Under the pieces are notes generated by a model, which was not told the origin of the DNA, searched no databases, and saw only the letters and a program-made list of their open reading frames with translations. The position numbers and the translations under genes were made by a program. This document shows, piece after piece, positions 17,527 to 26,802 of a stretch of 64,000 bases of DNA. This DNA is from an uncultured Sutterella sp. (GTDB lineage Bacteria > Pseudomonadota > Gammaproteobacteria > Burkholderiales > Burkholderiaceae_F), in assembly GCA_900542195.1 (NCBI GenBank), contig UQNA01000001.1, forward strand, positions 1 through 64,000, written 5' to 3'. Each line of letters begins with the position of its first letter. Position 1 is the first letter of the stretch.

Positions 17527-19116
17527 ATGGCGGATCCGCTCTTTTTACCATTGGGTATTTCAGATTTCTCCACTCTGAGAAATGGCAAACAAATTTACGT
17601 AGACAAAACTAAATTTGTTTATGAGTTGGCCCGTCTACAGCGTAAATTCTTTTTAGCACGACCCAGACGATTTGGGAAATCATTGCTTCTCTCAACTTTC
17701 GAATCTTTATTTAAGTTTGGTCTTCGTGATTTTCAGGGGCTGGCGATTGAGAAACTATGGACAGAGGACAGAAAATATCAAGTAGTTAGGTTAGATTTTT
17801 CAGAATGCAAATCTTTTGATAGTTTGGAAGTTTTCTCCCAACAGCTTGATTGTCTTCTTCGCAACAACTTCGGTCCCTTAGGGTTTGTTTATCGTAACGA
17901 CGGAACAACCGTTTGCAGCCAGTTGTCTAGGTGGCTAAAAACTTTAGCCTCCGGCTCAATGGTTATCTTGATAGATGAATACGACGCTCCTTTAACTACA
18001 TGTTTGAACAACGCTGAGCTATTCGATAATGTCCGTTCTATGATGGCCACGTTTTACTCTGTTCTAAAGTCGAATGACGCGGTTATTCGTTTCTTATTTA
18101 TGACAGGAATCTCGAAGTTCAATAAGCTTAGTATCTTTTCCGAACTTAACAACCTTGTGGATATTACCCTTCATCCAGACTATGGGACCATGTTGGGATA
18201 CACATTGGAAGAACTGCACCATTATTTTGGGGACTTTTTGGATCATGCTGCCGAAATAAAGGGACTCAAGAAAGAGAACTTGGTTGAGACTCTTACACGA
18301 AGCTATGATGGGTTCTGTTTTGATGAATTGGCCCAAAACAAAGTATTTGCCCCATGGTCCGTATTAAATTTCTTAAGTAACCCACAATTAGGTTTCAAAA
18401 ACTATTGGTTTGAGAGTGGCGGTAAACCGTCAATCTTGCTTCAATATATGAAATCACATTCTCTCCGAAAACCTGACTTCTATGCCGCTCAAAAAAGCAT
18501 TCAATTGGCTGAACTTAGTGGTTCATCCAGTATGGAAGGTCTTTCCGACGTAGGTCTCTTAACTCAAGCTGGTTACCTAACTATTAAGAAAGTTGAATAT
18601 GGAACTGCTTTTCTAGGTTTCCCAAATAGTGAAGTTCAATCTTCTATGGCTCAACTCTATACCGAGCAACTCCTTGGAGGACGTAGTATTGTGCAAGCGG
18701 GTGCAGGAGGATTGATCACAGAGCTTATTCGCGGCAACACTGAAGAAGTCTTTCATCTCTTGAACAAAGCGTTTTTAGGAATCGATTACACGAAATACTG
18801 CATAGGAGATGAATCTATGATCAGGACTTTCGTTCAACTATTTCTTTCCAGCTTTGGACTCCAAACAGGAGTAGAAGTTCACAATAACAAGGGGCGCAGT
18901 GATTTGGAGCTTCGAGCCGGAGAGCGACATTGGGTATTTGAGTTCAAAGTGTGCCGCTCTGACGAAAATGAGGAAAAAAAACTTAACGAAGCTGTTTTCC
19001 AAATTCTAGATAAAGACTATGGGTTACAACACAAGGTTAAATATTTAACGCGCGTGGCGATGGTTTACTCTATCGAAAAAAGAAAATTTGTAAAATGGAA
19101 AGCCGTACCTAATTAA
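17527..19116 (+). CDS. AAA-ATPase-like protein with C-terminal PD-(D/E)XK nuclease domain
   Basis: 529 residues. The N-terminal AAA-ATPase-like domain opens with LPLGISDFSTLRNGKQIYVDKT, has a Walker-A-like RPRRFGKSLLLST and Walker B VILIDEYDAPL. The C-terminal domain has GRSDLELRAG...WVFEFKV, the D and ExK residues of a PD-(D/E)XK nuclease fold. Proteins of this build are common in gut and anaerobic bacteria, often in many copies. Their function is not established, and defence or mobile-element links have been suggested. RBS AAGGAA lies upstream of the ATG. It stands alone between the two Crp-like regulator genes. Confidence 0.85.
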   Translation: MADPLFLPLGISDFSTLRNGKQIYVDKTKFVYELARLQRKFFLARPRRFGKSLLLSTFESLFKFGLRDFQGLAIEKLWTEDRKYQVVRLDFSECKSFDSLEVFSQQLDCLLRNNFGPLGFVYRNDGTTVCSQLSRWLKTLASGSMVILIDEYDAPLTTCLNNAELFDNVRSMMATFYSVLKSNDAVIRFLFMTGISKFNKLSIFSELNNLVDITLHPDYGTMLGYTLEELHHYFGDFLDHAAEIKGLKKENLVETLTRSYDGFCFDELAQNKVFAPWSVLNFLSNPQLGFKNYWFESGGKPSILLQYMKSHSLRKPDFYAAQKSIQLAELSGSSSMEGLSDVGLLTQAGYLTIKKVEYGTAFLGFPNSEVQSSMAQLYTEQLLGGRSIVQAGAGGLITELIRGNTEEVFHLLNKAFLGIDYTKYCIGDESMIRTFVQLFLSSFGLQTGVEVHNNKGRSDLELRAGERHWVFEFKVCRSDENEEKKLNEAVFQILDKDYGLQHKVKYLTRVAMVYSIEKRKFVKWKAVPN

Positions 19117-19275
19117 TGCGACTCACGGCACGGCTTAATAGAGATGCCGAAACTCATGGAGAACCGCTCTTCGACTATGTTTCCCAGATAGAGAAAATCT
19201 AGTCTCGAAGAGATTTAGTCCCCACCAACAGCATCTCAGACTAACTCTTTAAAGCTTGGCTCTAAAGATCCATTT

Positions 19276-19863
19276 TCAATAATGAGAACCCCAAGCATCG
19301 CGGATTGCCTGGCAAAATCCTTCCATCTCTTCCTGAGTAAGGGCTTGAACTTCTTCAATCCCATTAATATCTCTTAAAGGAACTGCTTCTCCAAGACAAT
19401 CAGAAAGTTGTCTGGCATTAGGATACTTCACAGGATTAAATAAGCGGAAGGCAACTATGTTTTTGTCATAGCTAAACGCAGCGACTGCAATCTGCTTTCC
19501 TCTCAATTGAGTATCGATTCGGTATAAGGCGTCGATATAAATATCTCCGCCTTCAAACGGCAACAAACTTTCAATAACGCATCCAAGCCGCTTTTCCGGA
19601 GCAAGTAAAGAATTCACCTTCTTTAGAAGCCTCAAAGCGCCATAGCTGGCAATTACATCGTCATTGATTGTATCTTCCGGACTGAACATCCAAGCTCTGG
19701 AAATAGAATCCGCCAGAGAGTTGGCAATTAACATCAGCTCAGTCTCGGGTAAAGAGATCTGCACCATCTTAATCTCTTCTTCAGGAACGAAATCATTCTT
19801 GTCAACATCGATAGAAAGGGGAGCCATGTCTTGCTCGATAGGGAAAGCTTCGTCGTTTTGCAT
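19276..19863 (-). CDS. Uncharacterised 195-residue protein
   Basis: No family recognised. The sequence is acidic at the N-terminus, lacks a signal peptide or membrane segment and looks like a soluble cytoplasmic protein. The central part, with LPFEGGDIYIDALYRID and GKQIAVAAFSYDKNIVAFRLFNP, suggests an alpha/beta fold. It follows the porin on the same strand by 27 nt, so it is probably in the same transcript. Confidence 0.6.
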   Translation of the reverse strand: MQNDEAFPIEQDMAPLSIDVDKNDFVPEEEIKMVQISLPETELMLIANSLADSISRAWMFSPEDTINDDVIASYGALRLLKKVNSLLAPEKRLGCVIESLLPFEGGDIYIDALYRIDTQLRGKQIAVAAFSYDKNIVAFRLFNPVKYPNARQLSDCLGEAVPLRDINGIEEVQALTQEEMEGFCQAIRDAWGSHY

Positions 19864-19890
19864 ATTTTTAAGACAGATTAAAAGTTTTAT

Positions 19891-21045
19891 TTAAAAATTA
19901 TGGACTAAACCAATATTACCTGTGTAAGCATTGGCTTTACCATAATCTTTAAATGCATCACTGGTCAATTTGTCGCGAACATAACCCGTATCAACATACA
20001 AAGCTGTACGTTTGCTAATCGTCCACCAGTACCCAAGAGCTGCTTGCATACGCTTAAATTTTTGGCTGTGGTTTTCAGATTCTTTTGCATCCATATAACC
20101 AACTGCAAATTTCCAATATCCTGGTCCGGCAGGAACTTCTATACCGAGAGTTCCTCCGAATCCATTCTTACCCAATTTGTTTGTCATGAATTTGTCTTGA
20201 GTACCGTACAACTGATAGGCTTCTTGCAGGAAGTCCCTAGCATGAGTAAAGTACTGAGCCGCAGCAAAAAGACGAGCCCAAGAAATACTATGACGGATAC
20301 CAGCAGTCATCACAAACGAATCTTTTTGGTGTTTTGTCAGTTCAGGACCTAGATGTGAAGCATAGTTGGTTGAGTCGACCACAAAGTTAAACTCTGTCGT
20401 GGAATTCTTAAACTGGACGGCCGCTCCATAAGAACGGTCAACGCTGGACTTACCCTCTATCCCATGCTCTCCGGCATAACTCTTATCTTGAGAGTTCCTG
20501 TCGTGAGAATATTGGAGCATTAACGTCCAACCGTTAAAAGATGGCGTGTTATAAGTAATCGCATTGTCTAAACAGCTGAAGTCACCGGCAAAAATAAAAC
20601 GATGTCCAGGAATATCTCCAAAACCAACCGCAAACGGACTCATATTTCCTCCAAACAAGCCCGTATCAGGGAAACCGGATGCCAATGCTCCCATGCGGCC
20701 GAATTTTAAGGTTCCGAATGGTCCTTGAACTCGGAGAATCGATTCTCGCCCAAAGAGCCGCCCCCCTTGAGCACTGGCACCAGTGTCAAGATTAAAGCCA
20801 CTTTCTAATTTGAAGCCGACTCGATATCCGGAACCGAGATCTTCCCAACCTTCAATACCCCAACGGGATCCGGCAGATTGTCCTGAATCCATCTTGAAAC
20901 GGGTTTGACGAGAAGCAGAGGGACGGCCAGTGTCTACATTTAAGTAGGTGTATCCAGTGTCAACCTTACCGTACAGAGTAACTTGTGAAAATGCTGGTGC
21001 AGAAATGGCAGCTGCCATAACAGAGGCTAAGAGAATTTTTTTCAT
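19891..21045 (-). CDS. Gram-negative outer-membrane porin (Burkholderiales type)
   Basis: About 384 residues. The Sec signal peptide (KKILLASVMAAAISAPAFS) is followed by QVTLYGKVDTGYTYL, the hallmark opening of the betaproteobacterial general porin family. The sequence continues as alternating strand-like repeats to a C-terminal phenylalanine (GNIGLVHNF), the signal for BAM-dependent insertion. It would form a trimeric diffusion channel. The frame extends to 21084, but the ATG at 21045 has an AGGA upstream and starts exactly at the signal peptide. It lies downstream of the DUF169 gene. Confidence 0.92.
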   Translation of the reverse strand: MKKILLASVMAAAISAPAFSQVTLYGKVDTGYTYLNVDTGRPSASRQTRFKMDSGQSAGSRWGIEGWEDLGSGYRVGFKLESGFNLDTGASAQGGRLFGRESILRVQGPFGTLKFGRMGALASGFPDTGLFGGNMSPFAVGFGDIPGHRFIFAGDFSCLDNAITYNTPSFNGWTLMLQYSHDRNSQDKSYAGEHGIEGKSSVDRSYGAAVQFKNSTTEFNFVVDSTNYASHLGPELTKHQKDSFVMTAGIRHSISWARLFAAAQYFTHARDFLQEAYQLYGTQDKFMTNKLGKNGFGGTLGIEVPAGPGYWKFAVGYMDAKESENHSQKFKRMQAALGYWWTISKRTALYVDTGYVRDKLTSDAFKDYGKANAYTGNIGLVHNF

Positions 21046-21212
21046 TTGATTTCCTGAGGGTATAAAAACCCCTCCTCTAATCAAGAGGTGAAAATAAGAC
21101 GGGGAAAAGAACTAGGGGTCTGGAGCAACCCAAGAGTGCAAAGGAGAAAATTTCGCAACCCTTGGGCCGGGAGATTAATTGATAAGAATCCAGAACCCTG
21201 GCAGGTCAAGAA

Positions 21213-22181
21213 TTATTTCTTGTTTTCAGGTAAAGCGAAGGAAGCGCTTGCGTCAATCTGCTTGGCCAGATTGTTCCAATTACGCATTCTGCGACGCAGT
21301 TCGTTCTGGCTATTATCATCCGGACGGAAACTTATTAACTTCCAGTCCATCTGACGAAGAGCCATCACTAATTCATCCAGTTTCTGGTAAGGAACGGCAA
21401 TAATTTCCAAACCAGCCGGATAAACTTTACGGCGACCCATGCCGTGGTGATGTCCGGTTGTGAAATGATTGACTTTTCCTGTCAACCACGGATACACGTA
21501 AGTCCAAGCGCAGCTAATCACACAAGAAGACTTAGATTCCCAGAAATCTCCGGAAATATAGCTAGTAGCGCGCATGATGATATCGGCTGTGTCATTCGGG
21601 ACAGTAAATACGACCACATCAGGATTAAATTGACACTGGTCAACAGGAGCAAAAATAACATAGTTGACTGTGCCCGGGAACATCTTAGTGATGTTGTAAT
21701 AAATTCGGGAGTTAGCAGCTTGAGAACGATAAACTCCGAAATCATAGCCCGCTTGACCGGATGCTCCAATAGGAGGTTCCTGAACCATGCCTAGCACCAT
21801 ACGACCCATGCAGTCTTCATTATCTTTATCAATGTAGAAAGCTTGACGTGTTTTTTGAGCGTGGCTAACAAACTGGCAAAGGGACATCTTCTTATCAGTC
21901 TTAGGATAATTCAGACCGAAATTCTCTGGTTTAACAGCCAAAAACTTTACGGCAACTGGCACGTAGTCACTCTTGAGAGCTAACAAAACCTTTTTAGCCT
22001 CGTCAGAAAGTTGGTCTTTTCTGATTCTCAATTCCGGGGCAACGCCATTCTCTTGGAACTCTCCATCGCCAGCAACCGGAGCGGCATGTACTGGGTTAAG
22101 ACCAACTATAGAGGCAGCGCCTGTAACAGCTGCGGCTTTAAATAATTGACGACGATGAATATTGACTGGATGTTCTGTCAT
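21213..22181 (-). CDS. Tat-exported DUF169-family protein
   Basis: 322 residues. The N-terminus has a twin-arginine signal (HRRQLFKAAAVTGAASIVG, about residues 9-27). The mature part matches DUF169 (COG2043): LKSDYVPVAVKFL, SLCQFVSHAQKTRQAFYI, and CMGRMVLGM with conserved cysteines, plus an H-rich stretch (HFTTGHHHGMG). DUF169 proteins have no assigned activity. Tat export implies a cofactor or a fold completed in the cytoplasm. It diverges from the Crp-like regulator at 22418, which is a candidate controller, and precedes the porin. Confidence 0.78.
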   Translation of the reverse strand: MTEHPVNIHRRQLFKAAAVTGAASIVGLNPVHAAPVAGDGEFQENGVAPELRIRKDQLSDEAKKVLLALKSDYVPVAVKFLAVKPENFGLNYPKTDKKMSLCQFVSHAQKTRQAFYIDKDNEDCMGRMVLGMVQEPPIGASGQAGYDFGVYRSQAANSRIYYNITKMFPGTVNYVIFAPVDQCQFNPDVVVFTVPNDTADIIMRATSYISGDFWESKSSCVISCAWTYVYPWLTGKVNHFTTGHHHGMGRRKVYPAGLEIIAVPYQKLDELVMALRQMDWKLISFRPDDNSQNELRRRMRNWNNLAKQIDASASFALPENKK

Positions 22182-22417
22182 TTATTTCTCCTTAGAGGAT
22201 TTGGGTGAGCTTGGGAACTACTCTTTTCTTATGAAAGGGTTGAGATGATTGAACCGTGTCCAAAAGTAATTTGAAGTGGTCAACCATGGGGAAATCATAG
22301 ATCCAATGACTTCTGATGAATACCCAAAAAATGAGGGAAAGCGTGCAGGAATTTCACTAGATGTACAAAAAAATAGAACAGATTAGACTTTTCTAAGAAG
22401 AAAAACTGGACAGAATA

Positions 22418-23311
22418 ATGAGAGCTCCTTCTGAAAAATGGTTCACCTCAATTGAAAAGTCCCGCGGTCGTTGGAGGGTGGTCGATATTCCCCCGTTTAA
22501 GTCGAGCGAGTTTGTTGACTTAAACGAAGAAACTGAAGAATCATCAATAGATTTTCCAATATTTCCGTGGATTACTCCGGTTGTGCATCCCGCTATCATG
22601 AAGCTTTTCGTACATTTAGGAGTAAAAGTTTCTTTCGAGGCCAATGAACAGATATTGTTTGGAAAAGATAACCAAGTTGACCATATAGCGATACTTACCC
22701 GCGGACTCACCGGACGGTATTTTGGTTCAACTTCAGCGCTCCCACGCCGTTCGATGGCTATCTCGGTCCCCGGGAGGTTCGCATGTGGCAACTTAAATTT
22801 TTTTTCGCACAGACCTTGCATAGGACGTTACTACGCTATCGTTCCGAGTGAGCTCTTAGTGATAAAGCAATCACTTCTAAAAGGTATGTGCCTACGAGAC
22901 CCTCATCTTTTAAATGTGATCTCTTCACAGTTTGAACTAAATAACTTATCTGATCGGCTTGGCTTTGGAGCTCAGTCAATGCTGTCGGTAAAAGAACGGG
23001 CTCTAATGTTCTATTTATCTTGGTCGGCCATGTTCGGCAAACTAGTCGAAGCAGATGGGACGATGTGGGTAGACGTCCCTTTACCACTGCGGGGAGAAAT
23101 ACTGGCGGACGTTGTCCTCTGTTCGCCAACAGCCTTAGAGCTAGCCCTTCGAGAAATCAAACAGAGCAGAGCATTAGTTGTGCAGGGAGACAAAGCGAGA
23201 ATTTCTTTAGACGCACTTAGACCACTCTACACATGGGTTTGTCAGTCTGAAGAGAAGGGAATAAATGGAGAGAGAGCCCCTCTTGAAGACATCCTGAGTA
23301 TCGATTTTTAA
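22418..23311 (+). CDS. Crp/Fnr-like transcriptional regulator (paralogue B)
   Basis: A 297-residue paralogue of the protein at 16408-17268 with the same domain layout. The effector-domain-like half contains VPGRFACGNLNFFSHRP and the linker-helix region LSDRLGFGAQSMLSVKERALMFYLSW. The C-terminal part includes LRGEILADVVLCSPTALELALREI, plausible as a winged-helix DNA-binding segment. Ligand unknown. It is transcribed away from the DUF169/porin genes and toward the Tat flavoprotein at 23625, so either may be its target. The ATG at 22418 is chosen; upstream codon context is AT-rich with no strong Shine-Dalgarno. Confidence 0.62.
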   Translation: MRAPSEKWFTSIEKSRGRWRVVDIPPFKSSEFVDLNEETEESSIDFPIFPWITPVVHPAIMKLFVHLGVKVSFEANEQILFGKDNQVDHIAILTRGLTGRYFGSTSALPRRSMAISVPGRFACGNLNFFSHRPCIGRYYAIVPSELLVIKQSLLKGMCLRDPHLLNVISSQFELNNLSDRLGFGAQSMLSVKERALMFYLSWSAMFGKLVEADGTMWVDVPLPLRGEILADVVLCSPTALELALREIKQSRALVVQGDKARISLDALRPLYTWVCQSEEKGINGERAPLEDILSIDF

Positions 23312-23624
23312 CTTATTGTCAAAAAGGGTTCAACCTCAAAACCTTCGGAGTCTGCTCCTTCGATGAACTCTGACTTAATCAATGTCAGTTGTTCAAAAAG
23401 TTATTAGTTTGTGAGGTCCTTAGCCGCTTAGAGAACGAATATTTTTACCAAGGAGGCTAACCTACTAGAAACACATGTCTTTCTCATTTTTAAAAACAAT
23501 TCATCAATTGACTAATAGGGATTTCCTCAGAAGTGAACCTCCCAAATACTTTGGTAGTTGTTCAAATTTCAAATTTTTAGAATGACTCATAAATAAACCT
23601 CTAGCCTACTCATAGGAGAAAAAA
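23312..23624. other. Gene-free gap before the Tat flavoprotein
   Basis: No coding frame or RNA element was recognised. It should hold the promoter of the flavoprotein/cytochrome pair. An AGGAG (23606-23620 region) precedes the ATG at 23625. TTGTTCAAA-like words occur twice (about 23390 and 23560), but no convincing Fnr dyad was seen. Confidence 0.4.
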
Positions 23625-25145
23625 ATGAATTTTTCAAGACGCTCATTCCTCCGCACATCTGCAGCCTCCGTCGCCTCTCTAGGAGTTCTTGGAACAGCCC
23701 ACGCTGAGCTTCTTCCTAAAGATGTTAAATGGGATGAGACTTGCTCTCTTCTCGTCATCGGAACAGGTTTTGCCGGCCTTGGTGCTGCACTCGAAAGCCA
23801 CTATCTCGGCATGAAGGACATCCTTGTTGTTGACAAAATGCCATCTGCCGGCGGCAACTCCATCATTAACGGCGGCGCTATCGCTGCAGCCGGAACCGAC
23901 ATGCAGGAAAAAGCAAATATCAAAGACAACACTGACCTCCTCTATTCCGACATTCTGAAAGCCGGCGGCGGTATTGCCCATGCCAACCTTGCCAGAAGAA
24001 TTGCTGACGAATCCGTCTCCAACTACAAGTGGCTTCGCGACGAAATCGGCGTTAAGTTCAAAGCTGTTACATATCACGGCGGTCACTCCGTTCCTCGCAG
24101 CCATGCTGTTATGGAAAACAACGGTTCCGGCTTCATCAATCCAATGCTTGCCAAGTGCAAAGAATTCGGTATCAAGGTTCAGCTCCGCACTATCGTTGAC
24201 GATCTCGTCGTTAACGACAAAGGCTGTGTAGTCGGTGTTAAGGCTCGCATTAACCATCGCTTCAACCGTCCGGAAAGCGGCAAGGTTGTATACATCCGTG
24301 CTACCAAGGGCGTTCTCATTGCCTCCGGCGGCTTCAGCCAGAACGTTAAGATGCGCACCAGCCATGATCCGCGCTTAACCGACGCCTTCACTTCCACCAA
24401 CCATCCGGGTGCTACAGGCGAAATGATTCAGGAAGCTCAGCAGATTGGTGCCAACACTATTCATATGGACTGGATTCAGCTTGGCCCCTGGACCTCTCCT
24501 GACGAATCCGGCTTCGGCTTAGCTCCTTTGGCTGTTGAATCCATGGTTGGCTACGGTCCAATGATCAACCCGAAGACAAGCAAGCGCTTCATCAAAGAAA
24601 CCGGCAACCGCAAAGTTCGTGCTGACGCTATTGTTGCTATCGGTGCTCCCGCCATCATTTATACCAATGAACAAAACTTCATGAACAAAGTCGTTGGTAA
24701 AAATATGAAGCAGGAACAATTCGAAGCTGCTCTGAAGAACGGAGTTATCCGCAAATTCGATGATTTGAAGTCTTTAGCTGAGTTCTACAAGCTTGACTAT
24801 GCAACTCTTGAAAAAGAAAACGAAACTTTCAATGGCTACATGAAAGCCAAGAAAGATCCGGAATTCGATTGCATGTTCTTCAATGACGGCGTTCAAAACG
24901 TTAAAGGACCTTTCTACGCCATCAGACTCTGGCCGCGCGTTCACCACACCATGGGCGGCTTAGAAATCAATGAAAAGGCCCAAGTCCTCAATGTTAAGGG
25001 CGAACCAATCTCCGGCCTCTACGCAGCAGGTGAAGCAACAGGCGGCGTTCACGGAATGGTACGTCTCGGCACAGTTGCTGTGGCTGACTGCATCATCTTC
25101 GGCCGCATCGCTGCCAGAACTGCAAACGCATGGGGCGGCTGCTAA
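23625..25145 (+). CDS. Tat-exported fumarate-reductase-like flavoprotein (flavocytochrome c flavin subunit)
   Basis: 506 residues. A Tat signal (SRRSFLRTSAASVASLG) is followed by a FAD-binding domain (LLVIGTGFAGLGAALE), then the GGNSIINGGAIAAAGT stretch shared by soluble fumarate/urocanate-type reductases. Active-site counterparts are present: GGHSVPRSH, GNRKVRAD, RVHHTMGG and a late Arg in GMVRLGT, although the usual NRLGGN motif is altered. It would reduce an unsaturated acid in the periplasm using electrons from a heme partner. That partner is the separate tetraheme cytochrome 57 nt downstream, rather than a fused domain as in Shewanella FccA. The substrate cannot be fixed from sequence. 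Confidence 0.85.
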   Translation: MNFSRRSFLRTSAASVASLGVLGTAHAELLPKDVKWDETCSLLVIGTGFAGLGAALESHYLGMKDILVVDKMPSAGGNSIINGGAIAAAGTDMQEKANIKDNTDLLYSDILKAGGGIAHANLARRIADESVSNYKWLRDEIGVKFKAVTYHGGHSVPRSHAVMENNGSGFINPMLAKCKEFGIKVQLRTIVDDLVVNDKGCVVGVKARINHRFNRPESGKVVYIRATKGVLIASGGFSQNVKMRTSHDPRLTDAFTSTNHPGATGEMIQEAQQIGANTIHMDWIQLGPWTSPDESGFGLAPLAVESMVGYGPMINPKTSKRFIKETGNRKVRADAIVAIGAPAIIYTNEQNFMNKVVGKNMKQEQFEAALKNGVIRKFDDLKSLAEFYKLDYATLEKENETFNGYMKAKKDPEFDCMFFNDGVQNVKGPFYAIRLWPRVHHTMGGLEINEKAQVLNVKGEPISGLYAAGEATGGVHGMVRLGTVAVADCIIFGRIAARTANAWGGC

Positions 25146-25202
25146 TTAGCCATGTAATCTGTGAAGTGCCTCACGGCACTTCACAGCTCGTCGGAGATTC
25201 TT

Positions 25203-25562
25203 ATGAAAACCAAAAAACTATCTTCAATTTTATGGGCTTCTTTAGTTTGTTCCGTCGCTTTTGCTCTCTGCCAGCCTTCTTATGCTGCAGACGCTAAGAT
25301 GGGAGCAGACCGTCATATCGCCAAGGGATTAAATTGTCAGACTTGCCACGGCAATGACATGAAAAATCCACAATTCCCGGAAGAAGCTACCTGCGTACAG
25401 TGCCATAACAAAGAAGCTTTAGCAGAAAAAACTAAAGATTTGCCCGGTGCAAATCCTCATAAAGCACCGCATAACGGAGACTGTATTAACTGCCATCTCC
25501 AACACGAACCAGCAGAAGACTATTGTGCCCAATGTCATAAATTTAACTTCAAAGTAAAATGA
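25203..25562 (+). CDS. Tetraheme c-type cytochrome, partner of the Tat flavoprotein
   Basis: 119 residues. A Sec signal peptide (cleavage near SYAAD) is followed by four CXXCH sites at about 45-49, 64-68, 94-98 and 108-112. Spacing and the CHLQHEPAEDYCAQCH ending match the tetraheme domain of flavocytochrome c fumarate reductase and of small tetraheme cytochromes. It would carry electrons from a membrane quinol dehydrogenase to the flavoprotein. ATG 25203 with GGAG upstream is preferred over the longer frame from 25161. Confidence 0.88.
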   Translation: MKTKKLSSILWASLVCSVAFALCQPSYAADAKMGADRHIAKGLNCQTCHGNDMKNPQFPEEATCVQCHNKEALAEKTKDLPGANPHKAPHNGDCINCHLQHEPAEDYCAQCHKFNFKVK

Positions 25563-25884
25563 TAAGGAATGATGGCTACTTGCCGTTGAGATAAATATCT
25601 GATTAGCTTTAATCCAAAAAAGAACTTTCCGCTGTTCGTTGCAATTAAAAATTTCGTGAATCGGGATGGTTCGAGGCTACACAAGAACAAAAGCATTTTC
25701 TCCTTGGTCTTTTTAGTTCGAAGAAGTATCCTTAATTGGTGCCTGTGTTGAAAACAATACAGGCCATCTTTTTGAGCGACAATACAATACATAAAGTGGA
25801 CGAGAGCCAACTAACTAGGATTTCGGGGTCTCTTCTCAGTACATCCACTTTTAAGATAAAAAACTCTCATTAGGACGTTCAGCT
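25563..25884. other. Gene-free gap between cytochrome and EamA transporter
   Basis: 322 nt without a supported gene. It holds one terminator-like hairpin (25741-25773, listed separately). The rest shows nothing recognisable. Confidence 0.4.
25741..25773 (+). terminator. Terminator-like hairpin
   Basis: GCCTGTGTTG pairs with CAATACAGGC (one G-T pair) around AAAA and is followed by CATCTTTTT. It lies about 180 nt after the tetraheme cytochrome and upstream of the EamA gene. Confidence 0.55.
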
Positions 25885-26772
25885 ATGCAGTCCCTTTGGA
25901 TCATTGTCTCAACTTTTTTCACGGCCGCTTCTTATGCACTAATTAAGGGTCTTAACGGCAATTGGACTTTCTTTGAGATCTTTTTTGTACGAATGTTTTT
26001 TATCCTTATCGTCACGTTAGCTCTTGCTTTTGCCTCGGGTACATCTCTAAAGACTCGACATCCTATTCCGTATGCCACAAGAACGGTTTGTGGAATTCTT
26101 GCTCTTTGCTTGAACATTGTTGTCGTCCAACATCTTCCTCTCGGCACAGCACAAACCTTGATTTTTACTACTCCAATTTTCGTAGCTTGCTGGGCAATTA
26201 TTCACAAAACACTCGAACGGCTTCCGATTTCCGTCGAAGCAATTCTTTCTGTCCTTCTGGGATTTACAGGCATTCTGTTTGTTTTAAGGCCCACCGTAGA
26301 AGGAAGTCTTTTCTATGCTTTATTGGCACTCATCTCGGCTTTTTCCAGTGCAGTAGTAAGCATCACACTTAAGGAACTTGGCAAAATGAAAGAACCGATT
26401 CTTCGTTCTGTCTTTTACTTTGCGTTTGGAGGTGTTCTTCTCGCCTGGGCAACTTGCTTCTTTTACTCTGACAAAACATTTTCTGTTCTCCTTAGCGAGC
26501 CCGTCTTGCTCGCAGTAGGATTCACCTCTGCCGCCTCTCAACTGGCGCAAGCACAGGGATGGGGAAAAGGTAGGACGTTCCTCTGCGCCAATCTGCAATT
26601 TACTGCCGTCATTTTTGCGTTTGTTTTCGGGTTCCTCTTCTTCCAGGAGAACTTGGATGTTTTGACGGGGATAGGCATTCTGATTATTGTCTTTTCAGAA
26701 TTTTGGACAGCCAAATTACAACTCAACAAGCAGTTCACCAGCTTTTTCTTAAAAATGAATCGGCCAACATGA
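25885..26772 (+). CDS. EamA-family (DMT superfamily) transporter
   Basis: 295 residues with about ten hydrophobic helices in two EamA repeats (about 1-135 and 140-280). The helix boundaries contain LPLGTAQTLIFTTPIFV and RTFLCANLQFTAVIFAFVFG, typical of the drug/metabolite transporter superfamily. It probably exports or imports a small metabolite, and the substrate is not predictable. Its end converges with the flavin reductase at 26803. Confidence 0.85.
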   Translation: MQSLWIIVSTFFTAASYALIKGLNGNWTFFEIFFVRMFFILIVTLALAFASGTSLKTRHPIPYATRTVCGILALCLNIVVVQHLPLGTAQTLIFTTPIFVACWAIIHKTLERLPISVEAILSVLLGFTGILFVLRPTVEGSLFYALLALISAFSSAVVSITLKELGKMKEPILRSVFYFAFGGVLLAWATCFFYSDKTFSVLLSEPVLLAVGFTSAASQLAQAQGWGKGRTFLCANLQFTAVIFAFVFGFLFFQENLDVLTGIGILIIVFSEFWTAKLQLNKQFTSFFLKMNRPT

Positions 26773-26782
26773 CGTCGGCCGA
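26760..26782. terminator. Short hairpin between convergent genes
   Basis: TCGGCC (26760-26765) pairs with GGCCGA (26777-26782). It overlaps the last codons of the EamA gene. On the minus strand it is followed after a few bases by a short T-run, so weak termination of the flavin reductase transcript is possible. Confidence 0.35.
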
Positions 26783-26802
26783 GCTAATAGATTAAAACTT
26801 TT

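Noticed and set aside
19176..19212. Imperfect hairpin CTCTTCGA / TCGAAGAG after the AAA/nuclease gene
   Set aside because: The stem has bulges and no T-tract follows on either strand, so it was not called a terminator.
23679..24365. 228-codon antisense frame within the Tat flavoprotein
   Set aside because: Shadow of a strongly supported gene; no motif or start signal.
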